DNA of 64,000 nt from Oryzomicrobium terrae (lineage in GTDB: Bacteria > Pseudomonadota > Gammaproteobacteria > Burkholderiales > Rhodocyclaceae): contig NZ_CP022579.1 of assembly GCF_008274805.1 (NCBI RefSeq), positions 1,550,001 through 1,614,000 of the forward strand, written 5' to 3'. Shown here in pieces: positions 25,923 through 36,042 of this stretch (the stretch's first letter is position 1; each line of letters opens with the position of its first letter). Made by a program: the position numbers and the translations under genes. The notes under the pieces are model-generated. The model made no database searches, was not told the DNA's origin, and saw only the letters and a program-made list of their open reading frames with translations.

Positions 25923-27146
25923 ATGGACCGCCGCACCTTTCTCTTCGGCCTGGGCGCCGCCGGGCTGACCGTCCTGAACGCCACGGCCCATGCGGCTCCC
26001 CAGGCAGGCATCGCCAAGAGGGCCGCCAATGCTGGGGCTCTGGGCCTGGTCCCGGGAACGCCGCGCTACGGGCGGCTCCTGGTCCTGGTCGAACTCAAGG
26101 GCGGCAACGACGGCCTCAACACCGTGGTGCCCTATGCCGATCCTCGCTACGCCGCCCTGCGCCCCCGGCTCGCCCTCAAGCGCGAGCAGGTGCTGCCCCT
26201 GAGCGAGAGCATCGGACTGCACAACGCCCTGGAGGCCCTCCTGCCCCTGTGGCAGGCCCGGCAATTGGCGGTGGTGCAAGGCGTCGGCTACCCGGACCCG
26301 GATCTGTCCCACTTCCGCTCCATCGACATCTGGGAAACCGCCTCCAGCGCCCATGAAACCCGCAGCGACGGCTGGCTGGCCCGTACCTTCGCCACGGCGC
26401 CGGTGCCTGCCGCCTTCGCCGCCGACGGCGTGGTGCTCGGCGCTGCCGACATGGGGCCGTTCGAGGGGCCGGGCAGCCGGGCCATCGCCCTGGCCAACGC
26501 CGACCAGTTTCTGCGCCAGGCCCGTCTTGCTCAGCCCGGTGGCGAGGCTGCCCGGGCCAATCCGGCACTCGCCCACTTGCTCAAGGTCGAGCAGGACGTC
26601 AGCGCCGCCGCCAGCCACCTGGCCGGCGCCGTCACGGCCAGCCGCTTGGCTACCGTCTTCCCCGGCGGTCCCTTCGGCCAGGCGGTGAAAACCGCCTGCC
26701 AACTGGTTGCCAGCAATGCCGGGGTGGCCTGCCTGCGCCTGACCCTGAACGGCTTCGACACCCACCAGAACCAGCTCGGCGCCCAGGCCGGCCTGCTCAA
26801 GCAGCTCGGGGAGGGGCTCGCCGCCTTGCAGGCGGGCCTGAGCGAACTCAACCATTGGAACGATACCCTGGTGCTGACCTACGCCGAATTCGGCCGTCGC
26901 CCCAAGGAAAACCAGTCCGGCGGCACCGATCATGGCACCGCCGCGCCCCATTTCGTCCTCGGCGGCCGGGTCGCCGGCGGGCTCTACGGCGCCGCTCCGG
27001 CCCTGGATCGCCTCGACGGCAACGGCAACCTGCCGTTCGCCGTGGATTTCCGCCAGCTTTACGCCACCGCCCTGGACAACTGGTGGGGCATTCCCTCCCG
27101 GGACATTCTGGGTGGCCGTTTCGCCCCGCTGCCGCTACTCGCCTGA
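25923..27146 (+). CDS. DUF1501 family protein, Tat-type signal
   Basis: A 407-residue protein with the leader MDRRTFLFGLGAAGLTVLNA, a Tat-type signal. DUF1501 motifs are LVLVELKGGNDGLNTVVPY, HNALEALLPLW, HFRSIDIWETAS and FGRRPKENQSGGTDHGTA near the C-terminus, the sulfatase/phosphatase-like metal region. It is the standard partner of DUF1800, which ends 10 bases upstream. The substrate is unknown. Confidence 0.92.
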   Translation: MDRRTFLFGLGAAGLTVLNATAHAAPQAGIAKRAANAGALGLVPGTPRYGRLLVLVELKGGNDGLNTVVPYADPRYAALRPRLALKREQVLPLSESIGLHNALEALLPLWQARQLAVVQGVGYPDPDLSHFRSIDIWETASSAHETRSDGWLARTFATAPVPAAFAADGVVLGAADMGPFEGPGSRAIALANADQFLRQARLAQPGGEAARANPALAHLLKVEQDVSAAASHLAGAVTASRLATVFPGGPFGQAVKTACQLVASNAGVACLRLTLNGFDTHQNQLGAQAGLLKQLGEGLAALQAGLSELNHWNDTLVLTYAEFGRRPKENQSGGTDHGTAAPHFVLGGRVAGGLYGAAPALDRLDGNGNLPFAVDFRQLYATALDNWWGIPSRDILGGRFAPLPLLA

Positions 27147-27214
27147 ATTGGCGCCGTTCTCCGGGCGGCGCGCCGGAGTGCGGCGGGGGAGGGCACGGGG
27201 TACAATCCGCCCCC

Positions 27215-27937
27215 ATGAAACTGCTTGCCCTGGATACCACCACCGAGGCCGGCTCCTGCGCGCTCTGGCTCGATGGCCGGGTGATCGAGCGGGACTGCCC
27301 GGCCGGTCGTTCCCATTCCGAAACCCTGCTGCCCCTGGTGCGCGAGTTGCTGGGCGAAGTCGGGGTGGCCTTTGCCGACCTGGATGCGATCGCCTACGGT
27401 GCCGGTCCCGGGGCGTTTACCGGTCTGCGCGTGGCCTGTGCCGTGGCCCAGGGGCTGGCGGTGCCCTTCGACCTGCCGGTGGTACCGGTGGGATCCCTGC
27501 TCACCCTGGCCACCGCCTGTGCGGCGGCCAGCGGAGCCGGGCAGGTGCTGGCGCTGCTCGATGCGCGCATGAACGAGGTATACGTCGGGCGCTACCGGCG
27601 CAATGCGGAGGGCGGGCTCGAACCCCTAAACGACGATCGGGTCTGCGCTCCGGACCAGGTGGCGCTGCCCGACCCGGCGACGGGCTGGGTGAGCACCGGC
27701 AACGCGCCGGGCGCCTACCCGGTCCTGGCCGAGCGCCTGGCGGCCCTGGGCATCGTCCATCACGCGGCCTTGCCAGGTGCCGCCACCGTGGCCCGGCTGG
27801 CGGCCGCCCGGCTGGCGGCGACGACGCCCGAGCAGTGGCCGTCACTATTCGATGCCGCCCTGGCCGCGCCGGTGTACGTGCGCGACAAGGTGGCCTTTAC
27901 CGTGGCCGAACGTCTCGCCCAAGGGGGTAAGGCGTGA
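27215..27937 (+). CDS. tsaB: tRNA t6A synthesis protein TsaB
   Basis: A 240-residue ASKHA-fold protein that supports TsaD in forming N6-threonylcarbamoyladenosine at tRNA position 37. The N-terminus MKLLALDTTTEAGSCALW and the GAGPGAFTGLRVACAVAQGLA motif are diagnostic. The start is ATG 27215; the frame upstream is a shadow of DUF1501. The GTGA overlap with rimI is typical of tsaB-rimI operons. Confidence 0.95.
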   Translation: MKLLALDTTTEAGSCALWLDGRVIERDCPAGRSHSETLLPLVRELLGEVGVAFADLDAIAYGAGPGAFTGLRVACAVAQGLAVPFDLPVVPVGSLLTLATACAAASGAGQVLALLDARMNEVYVGRYRRNAEGGLEPLNDDRVCAPDQVALPDPATGWVSTGNAPGAYPVLAERLAALGIVHHAALPGAATVARLAAARLAATTPEQWPSLFDAALAAPVYVRDKVAFTVAERLAQGGKA

Positions 27938-28419
27938 CCGATCGGGCCGCTCTGGCCGCCGAAACCCGGCTGCTCGCGCCGATGGGCGAGGCCGATCTGG
28001 ACGCGGTGCTGGCCATCGAAACTGCCGCCGCGGCCTTTCCCTGGCTGCGGGGCCATTTTGCCGATTCGCTCAAAGCCGGCTACAGCGGCTGGGTGCTGCG
28101 GCTCGGCGGCGAGATTGTCGGCTTTGCCATGGTCATGGCGGCGGTAGACGAGGCCCACCTGCTCAACATTGCCGTTGCTCCGGCACTGCACCGGCGCGGC
28201 CTGGGCCGCTGGCTGCTGATCAAGGTGATGGACGCGGCCCGCCAGGCGGGCCTGTTCTCGATGCTGCTCGAAGTGCGCCCCTCCAATCTTGGGGCCGTGG
28301 CCCTGTACCAGGACCTGGGATTCGTCGAGATCGGCCGGCGCAAGGGCTACTACCCAGCGGCCGACGGTCGTGAGGATGCCATCGTGATGCAGCGCGCCCT
28401 GGTGGAGACCCAGGCATGA
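27934..28419 (+). CDS. rimI: Ribosomal protein S18-alanine N-acetyltransferase RimI
   Basis: A GNAT-family acetyltransferase of 161 residues. The acetyl-CoA loop is [15 protein letters not shown], followed by [29 protein letters not shown], the canonical RimI C-terminal part. It acetylates the N-terminus of ribosomal protein S18. The start is GTG overlapping the tsaB stop, and its own stop overlaps the udg start (ATGA). The three genes form a tight operon. Confidence 0.94.
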   Translation: MTDRAALAAETRLLAPMGEADLDAVLAIETAAAAFPWLRGHFADSLKAGYSGWVLRLGGEIVGFAMVMAAVDEAHLLNIAVAPALHRRGLGRWLLIKVMDAARQAGLFSMLLEVRPSNLGAVALYQDLGFVEIGRRKGYYPAADGREDAIVMQRALVETQA

Positions 28420-29225
28420 AACCCGTTCTGCTCAGCCGCGAGGCCTTGCTTGCCGAAATGGGCATTTCCCCGGTGTGGGTGCCGCGCCAAGGCGACGGCG
28501 CCGATACGGCGGCGTCGCCTGCCGACGAGGCCACCCAGGCGGCGCTCCAGGCCACGCCCGAGATGGCCGCTCCCGCCCCGGCGGCGCCCTCGCGCGCCAC
28601 ACCGCCTGCGGCGGCCCGGGGAACTGGAGGACCGGCCACGGTTGCTGAAATTCCGCCGGGCCTGTCCTGGCCCGAACTGCGCCAGACGATTGCCGCCTGC
28701 CGGGCCTGCGGCCTGTGCGAACAGCGCACCCAGACCGTACCCGGGGTGGGAGACGAGCAGGCCGACTGGCTGTTCATTGGCGAGGGCCCGGGCGCCGACG
28801 AGGACGCCCAGGGCGAGCCCTTCGTCGGCCAGGCCGGCAAGCTGCTCGATGCCATGCTGGCGGCCATCGACCTGAAGCGCGGCGACGACGTCTACATCGC
28901 CAACGCGGTGAAGTGCCGTCCGCCCGGCAACCGTACCCCGGAACCGGCGGAAATGGCGGCCTGCCGGCCGTTCCTCACCCGCCAGATCGAGCTGCTCCAG
29001 CCCAAGCTGCTGGTGCTGCTCGGCCGTGCCGCCGCCGACAGCGTGCTCGGCCTGGAAAAGCCCCTGGCCGCCCTGCGCGGCCGGGTGCACGAGTACCAGG
29101 GCATTCCCGTGGTGGTGACCTATCATCCGGCCTATCTGCTGCGCAACCTGCCGGAAAAGGCCAAGGCCTGGGAAGACCTGCTGTTCGCCCGGCGCACCAT
29201 GGCCAAGCTGAAATCCGGCGGTTGA
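28416..29225 (+). CDS. Family 4 uracil-DNA glycosylase, 4Fe-4S type
   Basis: A 269-residue protein. The Ala/Pro-rich N-terminal 90 residues are an extension; the catalytic domain then shows [44 protein letters not shown] and a C-terminal TYHPAYLLR. The four cysteines (two in CRACGLC, one each in KCRPP and AACRPF) fit the family 4 iron-sulfur cluster. It removes uracil from DNA in base excision repair. It is coupled to rimI by overlapping stop/start. Confidence 0.93.
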   Translation: MKPVLLSREALLAEMGISPVWVPRQGDGADTAASPADEATQAALQATPEMAAPAPAAPSRATPPAAARGTGGPATVAEIPPGLSWPELRQTIAACRACGLCEQRTQTVPGVGDEQADWLFIGEGPGADEDAQGEPFVGQAGKLLDAMLAAIDLKRGDDVYIANAVKCRPPGNRTPEPAEMAACRPFLTRQIELLQPKLLVLLGRAAADSVLGLEKPLAALRGRVHEYQGIPVVVTYHPAYLLRNLPEKAKAWEDLLFARRTMAKLKSGG

Positions 29226-29370
29226 ACGGCCCGACGGGCGTGCGCAGCGCCTTCCCCCCACTTGCAGGATTGCCATGGCGCCCCTACCTTGGGTGTAGCC
29301 TAGGCCGATGTCCTGAGGCGGCTGTGGTTTTGCGTTGTCCTGCCGCCCGCCATTCTTTTCCGGAGGTTCC

Positions 29371-30027
29371 ATGCCTGCTCGCCTGATCGCCCTCATCCTC
29401 GTTGCCGTCTCCCTGCTCTCGGGCTGCGGCTACAACCAGTTCCAGACCCTGGACGAGCAGTCCAAGGCCGCCTGGTCCGAAGTCGTCAACCAGTACCAGC
29501 GCCGCGCCGACCTGGTGCCCAACCTGGTCAACACGGTGAAGGGCTACGCCTCCCACGAGAAGGAGGTGCTGACCCAGGTGACCGAGGCCCGGGCCAAGGT
29601 GGGCAGCCTCCAGGTGACGCCGGAACTGGCCAACAACCCGGAAGCCCTGGCCAAGTTCCAGCAAGCCCAGGGGGAACTGTCCTCGGCCCTGTCGCGCTTG
29701 CTGGTGGTGTCCGAGAACTACCCGCAACTGAAGGCCGACGCCGCTTTCCGCGATCTGCAGGCCCAGCTCGAAGGCACCGAGAACCGCATTGCCGTGGCGC
29801 GTAACCGCTATATCCAGTCGGTGCAGGCCTACAACACGGCGGTGCGCACCTTCCCCAACAATCTCACCGCCATGGCCTTCGGCTATCAGCCCAAGGCCAA
29901 TTTCAGCGTCGAGAACGAGAAAGCCATTTCCACGGCGCCGACGGTCAATTTCGGCGCGCCGGCTCCTACTCCCGCTCCGGCGGCCCCGGCCAAGGCGCCG
30001 GGAACGGCACCGGCCTCGGGCTACTGA
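29371..30027 (+). CDS. LemA family lipoprotein
   Basis: A protein of 218 residues from ATG 29371, 5 bases after GGAGG. The N-terminal lipobox LLSGCG predicts a lipid-modified protein. The LemA core follows: GYNQFQTLDEQSKAAWSEVV and QYQRRADLVPNLVNTVKGYA, then a helical coiled-coil region and a C-terminal Pro/Ala tail. LemA proteins are membrane-associated and usually sit beside TPM-domain genes, as here. Molecular function is unknown. Confidence 0.93.
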   Translation: MPARLIALILVAVSLLSGCGYNQFQTLDEQSKAAWSEVVNQYQRRADLVPNLVNTVKGYASHEKEVLTQVTEARAKVGSLQVTPELANNPEALAKFQQAQGELSSALSRLLVVSENYPQLKADAAFRDLQAQLEGTENRIAVARNRYIQSVQAYNTAVRTFPNNLTAMAFGYQPKANFSVENEKAISTAPTVNFGAPAPTPAPAAPAKAPGTAPASGY

Positions 30028-30043
30028 GTTGTCCGCTCCGGCC

Positions 30044-30970
30044 ATGGTCGCTTGCCCCGGCCCTGCAGTGGGTTTTTTGAGAGGGGGGCGCCAAACCCCG
30101 CGCCAGTACTTGATCTTGGCGTGGTGCCTTCTGATCGCCGCATTCTGCCTCGCTCTCCCGGCAGGGGCCGTGGAGAACGAGGCGGGGCGCGGCCTTGCGG
30201 CCATCCCCCCGTTGACGGCCCGGGTTACCGATACCACCGGCAGCCTGTCGGCGGAGCGCCGCCAGGCCCTGGAAGCCCGGCTGGCCGGTTTCGAGAAGGA
30301 CAAGGGCGCCCAGATCGCCGTGCTGATCGTGCCCACCACCCAGCCCGAGGCCATCGAGCAATATTCGCTGCGCGTTGCCGAGGCCTGGAAGCTGGGCCGC
30401 GTCAAGGTGGATGACGGCCTGTTGCTGGTGGTGGCGAAAAACGACCGGCGCTTGCGCATCGAGGTGGGCTACGGCCTGGAGGGCGTGGTGCCCGATGCCA
30501 TCGCCAAGCGCATCATCAGCGAGGTGATCGCGCCCAAGCTGGCGGCCGGGGATTTTCCCGGGGGTATCGACGCCGGGGTGGAGGCCCTGATCAAGGCCGT
30601 TTCCGGCGAGCCGCTGCCGGCGGTGGCCGCGCCGCAGCCGGGGCCGGGCAGCGAGGGCGATCTGGAATCGCTGTTCGTGCTGGTGATGATCATGGCCCTG
30701 GCCGTCGGCCAGGTGCTGCGGGCGATGTTCGGTCGCCTGTTCGGCTCTGCCGCGGTGGGGGGGGTGACCGGGGTGCTGGCCATGCTGATCGCCGGCAGTC
30801 TGGGCATCGCGCTGCTGGCCGGCGGGGTGGCCTTCGTCTTTTCCCTGCTGGGCTTGAGCCCGGCCATGCTCGGCGGCCTGGGCGGGGGCGGCTCCCGGGG
30901 CGGCGGCAATGGCGGCTTTTCCGGAGGCGGCGGCCGCTTCGGCGGCGGCGGCGCCTCGGGAGGATGGTGA
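30044..30970 (+). CDS. TPM-domain membrane protein with Gly-rich tail
   Basis: A 308-residue protein. It has a signal anchor near residue 25 (YLILAWCLLIAAFCLALPAGA), then a TPM domain with ARVTDTTGSLSAERRQALEA, VKVDDGLLLVVAKNDRRLRIE and GYGLEGVVPDAI. Hydrophobic segments lie near residues 205-270, and the C-terminus is Gly/Ser-rich (GGGGSRGGGNGGF and further). This matches TPM partners of LemA such as YgcG-type proteins. It lies 16 bases after the LemA gene. Confidence 0.9.
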   Translation: MVACPGPAVGFLRGGRQTPRQYLILAWCLLIAAFCLALPAGAVENEAGRGLAAIPPLTARVTDTTGSLSAERRQALEARLAGFEKDKGAQIAVLIVPTTQPEAIEQYSLRVAEAWKLGRVKVDDGLLLVVAKNDRRLRIEVGYGLEGVVPDAIAKRIISEVIAPKLAAGDFPGGIDAGVEALIKAVSGEPLPAVAAPQPGPGSEGDLESLFVLVMIMALAVGQVLRAMFGRLFGSAAVGGVTGVLAMLIAGSLGIALLAGGVAFVFSLLGLSPAMLGGLGGGGSRGGGNGGFSGGGGRFGGGGASGGW

Positions 30971-30971
30971 G

Positions 30972-31475
30972 GTGACGGTGTTGCGCGTACTCAAACATCT
31001 GCTCTTGCCCGGTTGGTGGGGCAGGCGCTGTTTTCCCGCTGCCAGCCTGGCGCGCATCGAGGCGGCCATTGCTGATTCCGAAGCCCGGCATGGCGGCGAA
31101 CTGCGCTTTGTCGTCGAGACGGCCCTGCCGCTGGCCTACCTGCGCCAAGGGGCGGCCGGCAGTCACGAGCGGGCCGTCGATCTGTTTGCCCAGTTGCGGG
31201 TGTGGGATACGGAAGCCAATACCGGCATCCTCATCTACGTGCTGCTGGCCGACCGCCGGGTGGAGATCGTGGCCGACCGGGGCATCCACGCCAAGGTCGG
31301 CGAAGCCGCCTGGCAGCGCTTGTGCCGGCAGATGAGCGACGACTTTCGCCAGGGCAACTACGAGTCCGGCGCCTTGGCCGCGCTGGCCGAGGTGACCCGC
31401 CTGCTCGAAACCCACGTGCCGCCGCCGGCCGACAATCCCAACGAACTGCCGGACCGGCCGTTGCTGCTCGATTAG
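30972..31475 (+). CDS. TPM-domain protein, small
   Basis: A protein of 167 residues from GTG 30972, one base after the previous stop; GTG 30978 is also possible. It carries a second TPM domain: ALPLAYLRQGAAGSHERAVD, VWDTEANTGILIYVLLADRRVEIVADRGIH and MSDDFRQGNYESGALAALAEV. It has no clear signal peptide or membrane span of its own, unlike its upstream partner. The LemA-TPM-TPM order suggests a single envelope module. Confidence 0.88.
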   Translation: MTVLRVLKHLLLPGWWGRRCFPAASLARIEAAIADSEARHGGELRFVVETALPLAYLRQGAAGSHERAVDLFAQLRVWDTEANTGILIYVLLADRRVEIVADRGIHAKVGEAAWQRLCRQMSDDFRQGNYESGALAALAEVTRLLETHVPPPADNPNELPDRPLLLD

Positions 31476-31500
31476 GCGGGATTAGGTTGGATTAGGCGGC
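31471..31500 (+). repeat. Three tandem 10-bp units placing TAG in all frames
   Basis: ATTAGGCGGG, ATTAGGTTGG and ATTAGGCGGC follow one another from 31471. The first TAG is the stop codon of the small TPM gene; the period of ten puts the next two TAGs into the other two frames. Likely a short replication-slippage expansion; any role is speculative. Confidence 0.7.
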
Positions 31501-31564
31501 AAACCGGGCATCCAGCTGCCGGGACCCCCGGCCACTGGGTGGGCGGCCTCGCCGCCGGCCGTAA

Positions 31565-32923
31565 TCAGGCCGGGATATCCGCCGGGGTGGTATAGCCCAG
31601 AGCTTCTTCCGCCCAGGCCAAGGCCGCCTGATTGGTCGCGCGCAGGGTCGTGGCGTCCAATCCCAGTTGGCCGGCCAGTGTCGTGGCCCGTTCCACCTGG
31701 CCCTTTTCCACCGCCAGGGCCAGCATCAGGTAGCGGGCGTAGGGGCCGGTGTTGTGCAGTAGCACCTCGCTCACCGTTTCCGGCAGACGCAGCCGTTCGA
31801 GGATCTGGGACAGGGGTGTGGCCAGCAGCAGCTCGAAGAGGGAGAGCAAGCCGACCAGGAACAATTCGTCGCAGACGGCCCGTGCCTGGCTGCCGGCCGC
31901 CACGGTTTCGAGGAAACGGGCGCGCACCAGGGCCACCTCGAGCAGGGCTTCGTCCCGGTCCCGGGTCTGGCCGACGCGGAACATGGAAACGCTCAGCCAG
32001 CGGTAGAGCCGGTCCCGTCCCAGTACCAGGATGGCTTGCTCCAGGCTGGCCACCGGACTGGACAGCCCGGCCGCCGGCGAATTGGCCAGGCCCAGCAGCT
32101 TGAGGGCCACGCCTGGGTCCTTCTTGGCGATGGCGCCCAGTTCGGCCGGGTCGGAATCGCTGCGCAGCAGATTGAGCATCTCGATCAGCACCAGCCGGCT
32201 CTGGTCGAGCCGGCTTTGCTGCTCGTCGGCATCCGGGGTGGTGAGGAAATCCCCCAGGCAGTACTCGAAGCCCCACTTGGCGATCATGCGCCGCTCGGGC
32301 CAGGAATGGACTGCCTCCGCCGCCAGTTGCAGGCCCGCCCGGCAGGCCTTGAGCCCCCGGGCGAGCTGCTCGAAGGTCTGAAGGGGAAGATCCTGAAGGG
32401 AGAGGAAGACCAGGTCCGCATTGGCCGCCAGGGGCAGGGTAGCCGGCTCCAGGTCGAGCCCGGTCAGGGCGATGCGGCTGCCGCTGGCGTGCAACCGGCG
32501 AAAAACCTCGCTGGCGGCCGCGCTGGCGAGAAAGCCGCTGGCTTCGGCGCGCAGGTCGAACAAGAAGTAGCTGTGGGGGGCCGCCAGGGGAAGGTATTCG
32601 TCCTGTAGTACGGCATCGGCCGTAATCGGAATGACCGCCAGACGGCGCTGGGCGAAGTTGCCGATCTCGGCTGCCGCGAGGGCCGATAGCAAGGCCGAGG
32701 AGGCGCCGGGGGCCTGGAGGGAGCGGTAGGAGAAACGGTAGCCGTAGAGCCGGTTGCGGGCATCGACCACTTCTTCCCGGTGCAATAGGGCCTCGGCGGC
32801 TTGGCGGCGGGCGAGGGCAGCGTGGTCTGGAGCGGCCGCGGGGGCAGGTTGAGCGGGGGCGGGCGGCGTGACTGGGGTGGTGGCGTCGTTGCTCTGACGC
32901 TTGAAAAATCGACTGAAAACCAT
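31565..32923 (-). CDS. EAL-HDOD hybrid protein with degenerate EAL domain
   Basis: A protein of 452 residues from ATG 32923. The N-terminal half resembles the EAL domain of YuxH/CdgJ-type proteins (EEVVDARNRLYGYRFSYRSL), but the EAL motif itself is absent. The C-terminal half is HDOD: IAKKDPGVALKLLGLANSP and SLEQAILVLGRDRLYRWL. A phosphodiesterase role is therefore unlikely; an adaptor or regulatory role is more probable. The nearest relatives control motility or biofilm traits in other bacteria, which I cannot confirm here. Confidence 0.88.
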   Translation of the reverse strand: MVFSRFFKRQSNDATTPVTPPAPAQPAPAAAPDHAALARRQAAEALLHREEVVDARNRLYGYRFSYRSLQAPGASSALLSALAAAEIGNFAQRRLAVIPITADAVLQDEYLPLAAPHSYFLFDLRAEASGFLASAAASEVFRRLHASGSRIALTGLDLEPATLPLAANADLVFLSLQDLPLQTFEQLARGLKACRAGLQLAAEAVHSWPERRMIAKWGFEYCLGDFLTTPDADEQQSRLDQSRLVLIEMLNLLRSDSDPAELGAIAKKDPGVALKLLGLANSPAAGLSSPVASLEQAILVLGRDRLYRWLSVSMFRVGQTRDRDEALLEVALVRARFLETVAAGSQARAVCDELFLVGLLSLFELLLATPLSQILERLRLPETVSEVLLHNTGPYARYLMLALAVEKGQVERATTLAGQLGLDATTLRATNQAALAWAEEALGYTTPADIPA

Positions 32924-33065
32924 GGATTCCCTGGGCGAGGTGAATAACGGCCGGCGTCTGGTGCGCCGTATATGATCACCTGCTAATTTTCCAGGAAACA
33001 TGCCGCTTCCGGGAGGAACTATGACGCACCGGGTGCCACCGTTCCCCCCGGATAGACCCGTGGGC

Positions 33066-35768
<2,703 letters not shown>

Positions 35769-35866
35769 GACAACTCCTTGAGGACTGTCGCAGGATCGGC
35801 TCCGTGGCTTGGAGGCACCTGATTGATCTTAGTCCGACCCGGTGTTGCCTGTCGGGTTCCGCCGCT

Positions 35867-35884
35867 GGTGCGTTGCAACGCACC
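35867..35884. repeat. 18-bp perfect palindrome between acnA and acnB
   Basis: GGTGCGTTGCAACGCACC reads the same on both strands. It lies about 100 bases upstream of acnA and 159 bases upstream of acnB, separate from the TCA-type operator at 35971. A dimeric regulator site is possible; I do not recognise the protein. Confidence 0.6.
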
Positions 35885-35946
35885 GGCCGGCTTCGATCTC
35901 CCCCAAAGAATGCCAGTGTTTTTTTGCGCTTTTTTGGCGTCCGACG

Positions 35947-35984
35947 TTCACACCCTAACGCTAAAAAGCTATCATATATAAGAC
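35947..35984 (+). promoter_or_regulatory. acnB promoter with overlapping TCA-type operator
   Basis: TTCACA (35947-35952) and TATCAT (35970-35975) are 17 bases apart, a good sigma-70 pair for acnB. The operator-like ATCATATATAAGAC (35971-35984) overlaps the -10 and start region. Its inverse, GTCTTATATATGAT, closely resembles the sites at 43554 and 44424, so the same regulator probably binds all three. Confidence 0.65.
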
Positions 35985-36042
35985 TTGGGTCCGCCTTGGC
36001 GGATGCCAGGGAGTTTGGACCTTCTCGTGTGAGGATTGAGCC

